Translations under genes and position numbers: made by a program | NCBI RefSeq assembly: GCF_022605725.1 | Contig: NC_065567.1 | Location: 37,985,127-38,049,126 of the forward strand | Length of the DNA: 64,000 bases | Direction of reading: 5' to 3' | Source of the DNA: Anthonomus grandis grandis | Lineage: Eukaryota > Arthropoda > Insecta > Coleoptera > Curculionidae | Shown here: positions 10,940 to 21,000 of the stretch, piece after piece | How the letters are laid out: the number at the start of each line of letters is the position of its first letter | How positions within the stretch are numbered: position 1 is the stretch's first letter | The notes under the pieces: generated by a model | Told to the model about the DNA's origin: nothing | Databases searched by the model: none | Seen by the model: only the letters and a program-made list of their open reading frames with translations

Positions 10940-11594
10940 AAAGACTTTTCATTCTCGTTCTTGTTCCCGGGCAATTCTGCAATAGCCTTTAAATGATAGT
11001 GCATTTATATTATAAAAGTGCTGGTTATAGTTTTGTAAAGATAGGATTAACAGAGGGAGAGCGAAGGTATATGTTGCGGATTTTTGTAAATTTTTGTATT
11101 TTTTTTTTGTAAATAGTTTCAACGAAATCATCGTTATCCCATAAGCAATTGCCATGTCTATAGCTTCGACACTGAGACGGGAAGTGTGGCTATCCAAAAG
11201 CAATAAAACCGGTGAATTTGCGGATGCATTCGCTTGCTGTATGAAATGTAACATACATTTCATGAGTTCTGTGGCAGTCATTCATCCAGATTTGTTGGCG
11301 GTACCAGTCGCATCAGGTGCTGCGTTTTCCATAATTTTTGTTTTCATATTTTCCGTGTAAGCATATAAAATGGCGGAACCGATTCACTGTATCTCTTTCG
11401 GCTGATGTCGGTACTGATGACGGTGCTGTTGGACACTCTGTTTCATCATTATTCCAAATACGGTGTGGCTCGAATGTGTTTTGATCGACAACTGAACCTA
11501 GATTGGTAAAAAACCTCTTACCAAGAAAGACGCTTTTAAATTTTCTTCCGAAAAAGCTTTTGCTCGATATGCGCTCTTCGATGAATGTCCCCAT
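10940..11594 (-). pseudogene. Pogo/jerky-like (DDE_1) transposase fragment
   Basis: Two open pieces on the minus strand resemble consecutive parts of a DDE_1 domain. In 11594-11313 the string RIWNNDETECPTAPS marks the first catalytic Asp region. In 11281-10949 the string SPVLLLLDSHTSRLSVEAID marks the second, followed by AIAYGITMISL. The expected third-Asp block (HxLQPLD) is lost after that point and replaced by unrelated AT-rich coding. A frame change separates the two pieces. No TIRs were found. It is a different family from the pogo element at 4804-7285, judging by the divergent motifs. Confidence 0.7.
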
Positions 11595-11809
11595 AAAGGC
11601 ACAAGGTAATTCACTCCAAGTTTTTTGTCTACTCGTATGACAAAATTCTCAATTAATTTCTGCTTAAGCCTAAGTAAATGTCGCTTGCTTTTAATAGATA
11701 TTTAGTTGAATTTGCTTATCGCTGAAGATCTACAACAAAAGAAAAATTAAAATTAAAGGAAAATAAGTTAACCGGTTTACCACTAGATTTGCTACTAACT
11801 GTCGAAAAA

Positions 11810-11985
11810 ATCAGCCAATTTGTCATCGGAGGGAGTTGATGGATCCAAGTTCGAATCGTTCAATTTTGAGATGTAGCGAGACCATTTCGATTTATCTATA
11901 TTGTACGCTCGTGGGATGTACCATATTCTTTCTTGTTTATTGAAATTTCCTTAATCCCAGCCACTATTGCAGTTATATCAGTCAT
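11810..11985 (-). other. Coding-like fragment of unknown origin
   Basis: On the minus strand a segment reads NKQERIWYIPRAYN, then DKSKWSRYISKLNDSN and SDDKLADFFDS before a stop. An adjacent frame gives MTDITAIVAGIKEIS just upstream, suggesting one frameshifted coding remnant. I do not recognise the protein. The low-complexity AT bias that produces chance frames elsewhere is absent here, which is the main reason for listing it. Confidence 0.3.
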
Positions 11986-12106
11986 TGGTTTGCTTTATCA
12001 AACCTTGTCGCTGCATGCTTTATGAGGACTGCCGTACTGGGGCTGCCAGGCTTTATCGTATGGCATTTATATTTATTTTGCATTTATTGTTTAAATTTGT
12101 ATAAGA

Positions 12107-12253
12107 ATGGCGGCAACGGCTTTGAAATTTGTCCAGCTAATTGAAAAATATCCGTATTTATACAACAATAATGTCTCTGAATATGCAGGAAAAGATATAA
12201 CTGAAAAGGCTTGGAGCGAGATGACACTTGAATTGAAGAAAATTGACGGATGA
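12107..12253 (+). pseudogene. MADF-domain fragment
   Basis: A 48-codon frame starting at ATG 12107 and ending in TGA encodes KFVQLIEKYPYLYN, then EYAGKDITEKAWSEM. This is the N-terminal half of a MADF (Myb/SANT-like) DNA-binding domain: the LIExYPxLYN and rDxxxKAWxEIA landmarks are both visible. MADF proteins are often encoded as the accessory protein of PIF/Harbinger transposons, and a Harbinger DDE fragment lies 4.5 kb downstream, but linkage between them is only inferred. The C-terminal half is missing. Confidence 0.65.
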
Positions 12254-12479
12254 GAAGAATTTCTTTACTTAGCATTATTCAGTAATACAGTTCTTCCACT
12301 GCCGTGGTAAAGCAACATTAAGCAGTAAAAAGTAATTTGCCAGATATTTACGTAAGCCATTAGGGGTGTTGACAAATGTCATGCTTGGTATCAAAATGGG
12401 TGCAATCAAATGGATGTGGAATATCTAAAGTATAGAGTGGCTTTGAAATATGTTTGTTTTCAGTCTTCTGGCGAAATAC

Positions 12480-13430
12480 GCATGTTCCGGAGAAGCGAAA
12501 CCGTTGACAAACGCGTGGAAACATTGTTGAATTTTAGTTGCAATAGAGAGAATTTATAACATAGCAAGAATGAGAGATATCCCAAGTGCAAATTTAAATT
12601 AATATTTTAAACCGCCTAGACGCTCAAGGCCAGCAAGATCGAACGAAAATATTGAACGTGTGCGCCGGTCCGTGAACGGAGATCTCCGACAATCATTAAG
12701 ACACGTGGAGCATCTCTAACTTGGCATAAGTCAACTGTCTATCGCAAGGATTTGCGTTTTTACCCCTACAAGATTGTTGTTATACAACAATTAAACCACA
12801 AGATCCCGCTAATCGATTAGAGTTCTGCAGAACAATGGGAGAGCATTTTAATGGTAAAAACAATATATTATAATGGTTTTCTGATGAATCGAATTTTCAC
12901 TCACATTAGCGGACATGTAAATAAAAGGAACTGCCGATACTGCGCAGAGCAGAACACGCAAAATCTTTATGAGGCGCCATAACGCCCAGACGATAACACA
13001 CTTTCCTTAAATTATCGTCTGGCCTGTTATGTCATACCAAGGAATCATTGGCCCTTATTTTTTTTAAAGAGAATCGTGGCCAAGCTCAAACTGTAACATC
13101 TGGGCGCTACTGACACATGATTAGGACATTTTTAACTCCTGTAATATAGAACCATGGTGGCTGCAATAGAAACAGGTGTTAGCAGGTGTTAGGCTGCAGT
13201 AGAAACAGCAAGATGCAGCGACTTCTCGAATGATATGTCTTGAATGATTTCTTGGATGCTCTTCATCAGTTATTCCCAGAAGTCTCGATTTGACACCAGC
13301 AGATTGTTTTATGGAGATCCTTTAAGGGTAAAGTATGCACTTCGCCGCCACAACATTTGAGAGAATTGAAGCAAAAAATAACAGATTAAATCAACGCCAT
13401 TCCTCGAGCAATATTTATAATTAATATAAT
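12480..13430 (+). pseudogene. Mariner-like DUF4817-group transposase relic
   Basis: Translated piecewise on the + strand, the relic shows the linker RSRPARSNENIERVRRSV near 12620, a HTH-like LGISQLS near 12720, PYKIVVIQQLN-like coding near 12770, a LADM/NCRYCAEQNT stretch near 12905-12960, GIIGPYFF near 13045, RYxxMIRTFLTPVI near 13095, and SLDLTPADCFM with LKGKVCTSPPQHLRELKQKI near 13290-13390. That is the usual order for insect mariner-like transposases ending in the third catalytic region. Many stops and frame changes are present and the second Asp block is unreadable. Clearly dead and old. Confidence 0.7.
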
Positions 13431-13804
13431 TTTCTTTAGAGAGTGATCGAAAACCTCAGTTCGAGATTAAAATGGTGGTCCTTTACCGGATTCTCTTTTC
13501 CATAAATAAAAATAATGTTAAAGCTTTCGTTTAGTAATAAATTTCTTTCTAAAAATATAAGTATAAGTATTATTGTTGAATATTTACGGCACGATATAGC
13601 TTCCAGTAGTACTTTAGTATATTAAACAAAATTTTTGTGTGAGCTTAGAAAACACACACTCAATGCTTTTATGTCGGCGACTTATTCTATAATTATTAAT
13701 TCTTTTAACATTACGTTACCAAGCATAGCAATTGCACTCATGTCTACGTTAAACAGTGTATCCCGAAACAAAACCAATCAGATAAAAAAAGTTTATGGTA
13801 GGAG

Positions 13805-13818
13805 TGACTCCAGAACTA
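13805..13818. repeat. SINE target site duplication, left copy
   Basis: TGACTCCAGAACTA here matches TGACTCAAGAACTA at 13999-14012 with one mismatch, bracketing the SINE exactly. Confidence 0.8.
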
Positions 13819-13998
13819 TTTTTTTTTAATTCATTTATTGACCTTGTGCTGAGCACATTTAGTCACGAAAAGCCTCTATAATTCGTTAGTACTTAAACTA
13901 AATCGGACATCAAAAACGACCATGCCAAGACTGGGACTCGAACCCAGAGCCACACGACTGCTAGGCAGGTATATACCCACCGCGCTGCCGGGGCCGGC
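13819..13998 (-). mobile_element. tRNA-derived SINE
   Basis: On the minus strand the 180-bp element starts GCCGGCCCCGGCAGCGCGG, which contains a box A-like sequence, followed after about 45 bp by a box B (GGTTCGAGTCCC). These are the internal RNA polymerase III promoter elements of tRNA genes. A non-tRNA body of about 100 bp follows, ending in a short A-rich tail at 13819-13828. The 14-bp duplication on both sides shows LINE-mediated retroposition. It is not a functional tRNA: no cloverleaf 3' end or acceptor stem pairing is apparent and a body and tail follow. Confidence 0.85.
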
Positions 13999-14070
13999 TG
14001 ACTCAAGAACTAAAGGATACCATCTACAGCAATTCCTTCTGTCCAAAGAATGTTGCATTTAAAAGGTTTA

Positions 14071-16635
14071 ACTTCTCACTTGGACGGAATTTTTTAGATG
14101 GACCGAAAAATCTGAACCAGAATCTGAAATAGAGGGAGTTGCCCGCATACACCCGACTTCCAATCTCAAAATGATGTCCCTTAACATCCGAAGTTTGACA
14201 AAAAAATTGGATGAGTTGGAAATCCAGATTGAAAACGAAAATTTTGATATAATATGTCTATCAGAACATTGGCTGCCTCAACAAGCAGTAGAAAGTTACT
14301 CTCTGCCTGGATTCCATCTATCCAACAGTTTCAGCCGTACTGAAGCAGGAGGAGGTCGAGTCCTTATCTACACCAGAGAACCGTTTCTTGTAAAGATGAT
14401 CCCAACTATAGACAACATGTCAATAGAGACACACTTTGAAGTCGTTGCGACTGAGATTGAAGCCAGGTTGTAGTTTTGAGTGTCTACAGATCTCCATCAG
14501 GTAAATTGGACGTGTTCTTTCAGAGTCTTAATACAGTTCCAAATCTCTTATTCCATAGGCGCAAACGTACCTTTATTTATGGTGATTTTAATATAGATCT
14601 ACTAGCGGAAACTAAAATAAAACAAGCGAGACACTCGTATTATACAAACGAAATAGTCATAACAAATCCAAAACCATCTGGAACATCATTAAAGAAACAA
14701 AAAATAATGATCCTAGTAATTCGAAATGTAATGTAACTCCCGATGAGTTTAACAAATTCTTTGTGAATATAGCTGACTCAATTACAAATACACTGCAAAA
14801 ATCTAATGACCCTGTACAATTTACAGCAAAATATGTACATAACAATTCAACAGTATTTCTCTCACCTGTTACCGAAATAGAAGTCATTGATCTATTAAAA
14901 AGTTTAAGTGATAGTTCTGCTCAAGACATCTTTGGTTTGAGCAATAAAATATTGAAACAACTTGCAAATGGTTTGGCCCTACCACTATCTCTAATAATAA
15001 ACAAATGTTTTTCATCTGGTACATTTCCACAAAAGCTTAAAATAAGTAAAGTTGTTCCTATATTTAAAAAGGGTAATATGGATGATCCAGAAAATCATCG
15101 ACCCATATCAATAATACCGATATTATCCAAGCCCATTGAGCTCTGTCTAAACCAACGTCTCATATCTTTTTTTGATAAACATAATTTACTTTCACCAGCG
15201 CAGTTTGGCTTTCGAAAAGGAAGATCCACTGCTGATGCACTCAGGGTAATGGTAGACTACCTGGTTGATGCATTTGAGGGGGGCAAGACAGTAAGTGCAA
15301 TTTTCTGCGACCTCTCAAAAGCGTTCGACTGTGTCTCGCATAATATTTTGTCGAGTAAGTTGGATTTTTATGGTATCCGGGGTATTTGCCTGGAACTTAT
15401 CCAGTCCTACCTTTGTGAGCGTCAGCAGATGGTGACTTGTGGAGGAAGAACATCCTCCATACTTCCAATAACAACAGGGGTGCCTCAGGGATCAATCTTG
15501 GGTCCTCTTCTGTTTTTACTTTATGTAAATGAATTACCCGCCCACTTCTCAGAGGTGATATCTGTACAATAGGCGGATGACACAACTCTTCTCAGTCGGC
15601 ATTCAGATCTGATTTCCCTACAGAATGAAACTAGTGTAAATCTTCACAAGTTAAAAGTATGGTTTGCTGACAATAATCTATGCTTGAATCTAAATAAAAC
15701 AGAGGTGGTTAATTTCTCTTTAAGGGAAAGACATCAGAGAATAGACGCGATCAAATTTTTGGGTGTTTATCTAGATAATAAATTATCATGGAAGAGCCAT
15801 ATAATAGATCTGGCAATAAAACTCTCGTCGGTTCTTTTTCTGTTGCGCAGAATTGTTCACTTGGCGCCTCCAGTAGTATGTAGAACGGCGTATATGGGAC
15901 TTTTTCAATCAAAGTTGTCATATGGACTGTTTGAATTTTGGGGTAACTCGGCTGACTGGCAGAGAGCATTTAAGTTGCAAAAATCGGCACTCAGAATTCT
16001 AGAAAACAAAAAACTAATAGATAGTTGTAGACCTTTATTCAAAAATTTAAAAATCATGACAATGCCTGGCCTATACATTCACCAATGTCTGATGTTTGCT
16101 AGAACACACTCTTTTAGATTTAGCACAGTAAATAGTAGGCACTTATTTGACACCAGACATGGGGGAAATCTCTTACTTCCACAGCACCGGCTTAGTCTGA
16201 CCCATAAGGGCTATATGACTAATGCCATAAAACTTTTTAATGCAATACCCGAAACCACAAAATAACTACATTTAAATAGATTTAAGCAAGTAACGAAAAA
16301 CCTGATTTTGGAGATCTGTTCATACTCATTGGACGAATTCTACAATAGTCTTTAACCTAGTCTATCAAAATTCATCGAATATTATACTTTTATCCCTGTA
16401 TAACAAATGTTTCATACATACTTGGGATTTCTGATGCGAACCAAAATTGTATTTTGTTTTATATTGTGAACAAAATGTAAGTTTTTTTTTTATTTGCTAT
16501 GTTATGTAGGTAAAACTCTGATAGATTAATGTCTCCCTTTATGCACTGTATTATTGGCGTTTGATAGTCTATACTTTTTGAAGATGCTAAGCTGTTGGAT
16601 ATATATGAGCAAATAAAGAAGTATTATTATTATTA
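14071..16635 (+). mobile_element. Non-LTR retrotransposon (Jockey/CR1-like) with (TTA)n tail
   Basis: The 2.5-kb copy spans an endonuclease domain, an internally shortened linker, a complete reverse transcriptase domain and a 3' UTR of about 350 bp ending with AATAAAGAAG and a TTA-repeat tail. The 5' limit is uncertain: the coding frame is open back to about 14071, just after the SINE. The same tail type closes the LINE at 24211-26371. Confidence 0.85.
14171..16265 (+). pseudogene. LINE ORF2 (endonuclease-reverse transcriptase), broken
   Basis: The endonuclease N-terminus reads SLNIRSLTKKLDELE...DIICLSEHWL, with the catalytic block FIYGDFNIDLL near 14575. A frame change lies near 14470, and the region between endonuclease and RT is shortened near 14620-14720. 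The RT domain (14763 on) shows NHRPISIIPILSK, GFRKGRSTADAL, AIFCDLSKAFD and VPQGSILGPLLFLLYVN. The catalytic YADD box is hit by a TAG stop at 15570-15572 in place of the Tyr codon, with ADDTTLL following in frame. The C-terminal thumb region continues to 16265. Apart from these lesions the domains are well kept, so inactivation was fairly recent. Confidence 0.9.
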
Positions 16636-16643
16636 ATATTTTT

Positions 16644-17060
16644 ATCCAAATTTCTTACTGCATATGGTCTCAATAAATATTTCCTCAAAGGAAATGCGTT
16701 ATCCCCCACAAAGTAGTAAAGAAAACCATTTCCTGTTTCAGTTGGGATGTTTCACCTTCGCTTTCCAACCATTGTCCATACTAGGAACACGCTCCTGTGA
16801 CGTCCTGCAAAATCTATATTCTATATTATATATGTTGGTAAAATATCCAACAGCATTACAACGTTTAAGCAAGTTGGCTGAACTTGTATTTGGAAATTTA
16901 AGTATCTTGATATGCTTGCCATTGATAGAACCCAAGCAATTTGAGAGATTCCAAAGTTCATAATACTTGCTCGCTATTTCAATCCATTCATCAGTGGACC
17001 TGGCATGTATTTAACTTTCAACGCATTCCATATCACTTTGGTTGTTGTTGATATCACTCT
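16644..17060 (-). pseudogene. PIF/Harbinger DDE_Tnp_4 transposase fragment
   Basis: On the minus strand: a WIEIASKYYELWNL block near 16980, then NCLGSINGKHIKI near 16930 and VGDNAFPLRKYLLRPYAVR near 16710-16660. These correspond to the GSxDGKH and VGDxAFPLxxxLxRPY signatures of the Harbinger nuclease. The first catalytic Asp is replaced by Asn (SINGKH) and the first and second Asp blocks are separated by a degraded segment. The fragment directly abuts the tail of the LINE at 16635, so the LINE may have landed in it. Confidence 0.75.
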
Positions 17061-18076
17061 TAACACTGTACATTCTCCTCGGGCAAAGTAATGTGCTCGA
17101 AACGAACAGCCAACCCAAGGATCTGAAGATAAAAAGTAGTGATTCTATTTAGGGTCCTGCAGTAGTACATCAGGTTTCCATATTATGATTGTGTTCCACT
17201 GAACCCGTTGTTTATGTATTTAGTTTTTCCAGATAACAGATCGAGATACTATTGTACCGAATTGTACGAAATTTACCAACTCCTTTAGAACTAATAGTAA
17301 ATGAACCTGCGCCTCCAGAAGAACCTTCAGCTATGGATGCCAACAAGAATGCAGTGGAAAAACATTTTCCTCCAGATATTTCTCAGACGTCAAAAACTGT
17401 GTGAAAACTTGAAATAGTGTCTCACGACTCCCCAAAATGACATGTTTTCAAAATCATCACGTACTCAAAACAACATTGTACGTTCATGCAAAAAAGAAAA
17501 TGTCTGTTGAAAGTCCACTAACGGAGAACTGGTTAAAAATTAGCAGGATAAAAATTGGCCAAAAAACTTCAAAAATTTTCAAAATATGATCGCTGGAAGG
17601 ACAGTTTTACCACTGGTTAGCAATGAATGCTATTTAAAAAGTTGCATTGAAAGACAAGTTTGACACTCAAAATCGTATAGTATTGGGATCTTAGCAAATA
17701 AAATTTAATTTTACAGCCTTAATTGCTTAATTTGGCCAACTTTTCTACCGATCTGATTGATTAAATGAGCAATGTCAAATTAGTTGCAGCGGCTTACGTT
17801 GCCAAGCGAGAGGGCGCCATCAGATCTGTCATAAAAATGTCTGTCAGTTTACATGCAACCACTCTTAATTTTTGTGTTCTGTGTCTTAACCTAGTTAACC
17901 TAAAAACATTTACATTGTTTACAAATTGAGCAATTTTTAAAAGCAAAAATGAAAATAAACAAATTTAAATAACAAACATGGAAACAAGCAATCGCTTTAT
18001 TCAAATTCTTCCATAAAACTAATTTATTCAATGGCGTTTACTTAATGTCATCCTACTTCCATAGAAAAAAGACAAA
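17061..18076. other. Upstream region and 5' UTR of the ZDHHC16 gene
   Basis: No coding motif recognised between the Harbinger fragment and the gene. The last ~250 bp contain several short upstream ATGs; the in-frame upstream stop TAG at 18062-18064 makes ATG 18077 the first possible start in the gene's frame. Confidence 0.5.
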
Positions 18077-21000
18077 ATGGACTTCCTTAAGGAAAACCAG
18101 CAAATTGTTTTCCATTGGAATCCTATTCATATCATTCGGAAATTTTGGTAAAATCCTAAATTATATTTTGATTATTTTAGGCCTACGGATGGATTTAATT
18201 AAAGTTTCAGGTCATTTATTGGCCCATCTGAAAAATTTTGGCTTATTTACTTATCTTTAACTTACAATCACCAACTGGATACAAGTTATGCTGCTGATGT
18301 GTGCATGGGACCCATGTATTGGTTGGTTGATAATTTCACTAGTACTGTTGGAACTGTATGTAGGCAATGCTATCCAGATCTATTTATTTCTTAACAATGA
18401 AAAAAACATTTTTAGATTCTTATATTCGGTGTTTCCAGCCTCACCGCTTCAGTTGTGCTTATTGCTTATTACATTGGTATACCTTACTGGTGGAATAAAA
18501 ATATGTACATCTGTGTATGCCTTGTAATTTTTGGACACTGGATTCTTCTTAATATCATCTTTAATTATGTGATGGCCTGTAAAGTATCACCTGGATATCC
18601 TCCTGAAGTAAGATTAGGCTAAATTACTAAAAAGAGGCTTTTGTTTGCAGAGTTTTAGTGACTTTTCTAAAAAAAATTCCAAGCTGATTATCACTCCTGC
18701 ATTGAACAAAAAGTCCCTTATTCCCAACCGATATACGTTTCAAACTATTTAAATAATCTAAGCATTTACTTTCTTCTCTGAATCCTAAAATTCCTGCTTT
18801 TAAGAATAAAAATTGATTTTGCTTTTAAGATTAAAAAACAAGTAATAATTAATGCTTACCCCTAATACAGCATCTAGAGAGGAGTTTGTTTTGCTTAAAT
18901 ATAATAAATGGGTGAAAATTATGAATTTTTGGTGACATTAATTAGAAATTGTTTAATCAAATTGAAATTTTTTTTAGGGCAAAATATTTACCGAAGCAGT
19001 CAGTATATGCAAAAAATGCATAGCTCCGAAACCACCAAGGACCCATCATTGTTCTGTATGTAATCGGTGTATTCTAAAGATGGACCATCACTGTCGTATC
19101 CTTTTTATTGCGTTATCTGTATTTTTTTACAATTTTTTATTGGTTTTTATGTATTTTTTTTTACCTAACTTTGAATTTAACTTCCTTATTTTTATACAGG
19201 GTGTTCAGAAGCAGGGCCGTATCTGGACCAAAATTTTGGGGGGGGTTAGGCCAGTGACATTTGAGATATTAGGGATAAAAAAAACTTTAATTTATAAATA
19301 GGTTTTACTAAAAGAAGATACCAGTTTAAACTAAAAAACACATTTAACAACGTTAAAATGTTAAAAATAGTAATTATAATAACAACTGAATATTTCTTTG
19401 CTTTTCCCTCGCAAAACGATTTAACCTCTGCGGTATCAATTATAATATTTCTATGCACGCTTAAAAGGCCAATAGTCCTGTTAGCCGCTCCTGACCAGTT
19501 GAATTGCGCAAATAGTATTTTAAACGCCTTAGCGATGAAAATGATCGTTCTGATGAAACTGTAGATACAGGTAACGTAGCCAGAATTTGCAACAGAGTAT
19601 GAATATTGGGAAACAAAGATGGATTACATGCTGATAATGCATCAAGAGCATTTTTTGGCCTTTCTGCTTGAGGCAGCTTAATCCATTTTTGTTTCCACAA
19701 CTGTAGTTCTGCAGATAACATATCAAGGTCCAAAAATTCCTCATATCGTAACAAGTCTTCCATTTTTACTATGTGTGCTTCGCACATATTTGGTACTAGA
19801 CAATATAACAATGAAAGTGATTTTTCGTGATTTGCAATTCTTGCAGATCAGTTCTTCTATAAATTCATCAAAAAAAGGAATTGCAACTGTGATTCGAAAA
19901 TATTCCACTGCAGTAGCTACCATGGCATTAGAACGATTCTGCTGTCGTGAAACTATTCTAGGTATTTTTATGCATTCTTCATCATCTATAGACTTTATAA
20001 TAGCTTCAGATTTTTTACAAATATTTTTGAATTCTTGATCTATATTCAGTCTCATATTCCTGACCTGACTAATAACAGTATTCACATGCTCAACAGCGCT
20101 AAATAGATCAAAATCCACAGTCTGGAGAATTCTGCATAACGGTAGAATAAAAGCAAATAAAGTGGACGCTGTTAACATACTGATAATAAACTCACTGGTC
20201 ATAATAGCTCGAAGGAACTGCAAAGCTTTTGAAGGAGTTTCGATGTCTCTTACTTGTTTTAGTTCTTCTAATGTTTTAATAATGGGTTTAAAAACTTCAG
20301 TAAACCTAATTAGTCCATCATGATTTTCCACCCACCGAGTTTCACACATGGATGTTAACTTACTCCATTTACTATTTGGAACATGTTCTTTAATTTTATT
20401 TTTTAATATCTCAGTGCGCATAGCTGATATTTTTATAAAATTTGCAATAGATTTTATTGTTGCAATACAATTTCTGATGAACCTTACAGGAAGGGGCAAG
20501 AGCTAAATTTAAAGAATGAGCACTACAGTGCACATATATTGCTGCTGGATATTTTTCTCTAATTATAGCCTGAACACCTTTAAAACTTTAAAAAGTAAAT
20601 TAAAAAAAAAAGAGTTATAGTTAACAGTCGTTTCAATTTTATTTTACGTTATAAGATTTTCGGGGGGGAGGTTTGAACCCCCAAAACCCCCCCCTAAATA
20701 CGGCCCTGTTCAGAAGGTAGGTGCAATCCTTAAAGGGATGATTGCAATTCTATAGTCGCCTCGCCGAACAGATGAGTGCTCACGCCCGCTTTATGCGTAA
20801 AGGGGGTAAAACTTTTGGCCTGAGATCCTTATATTTTTAGTCGAGTGGAATGGGTTATTATTTCAGTTCATAATTTTGCAGTTAATTCTGAGTGATTTGG
20901 GAACAATTATTTTGAAATAAAGTATGGCTAAACTTCCTTGCAATACTACGTCACTCCCAGAAAGCGACCTCATAAACATTTTACTGCTGCGGAAAAGCAA

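Noticed and set aside
13919..13998. Possible functional tRNA gene on the minus strand
   Set aside because: Box A and box B are present but no proper acceptor stem is apparent, and a 100-bp body, an A-rich tail and a target duplication show it is a SINE.
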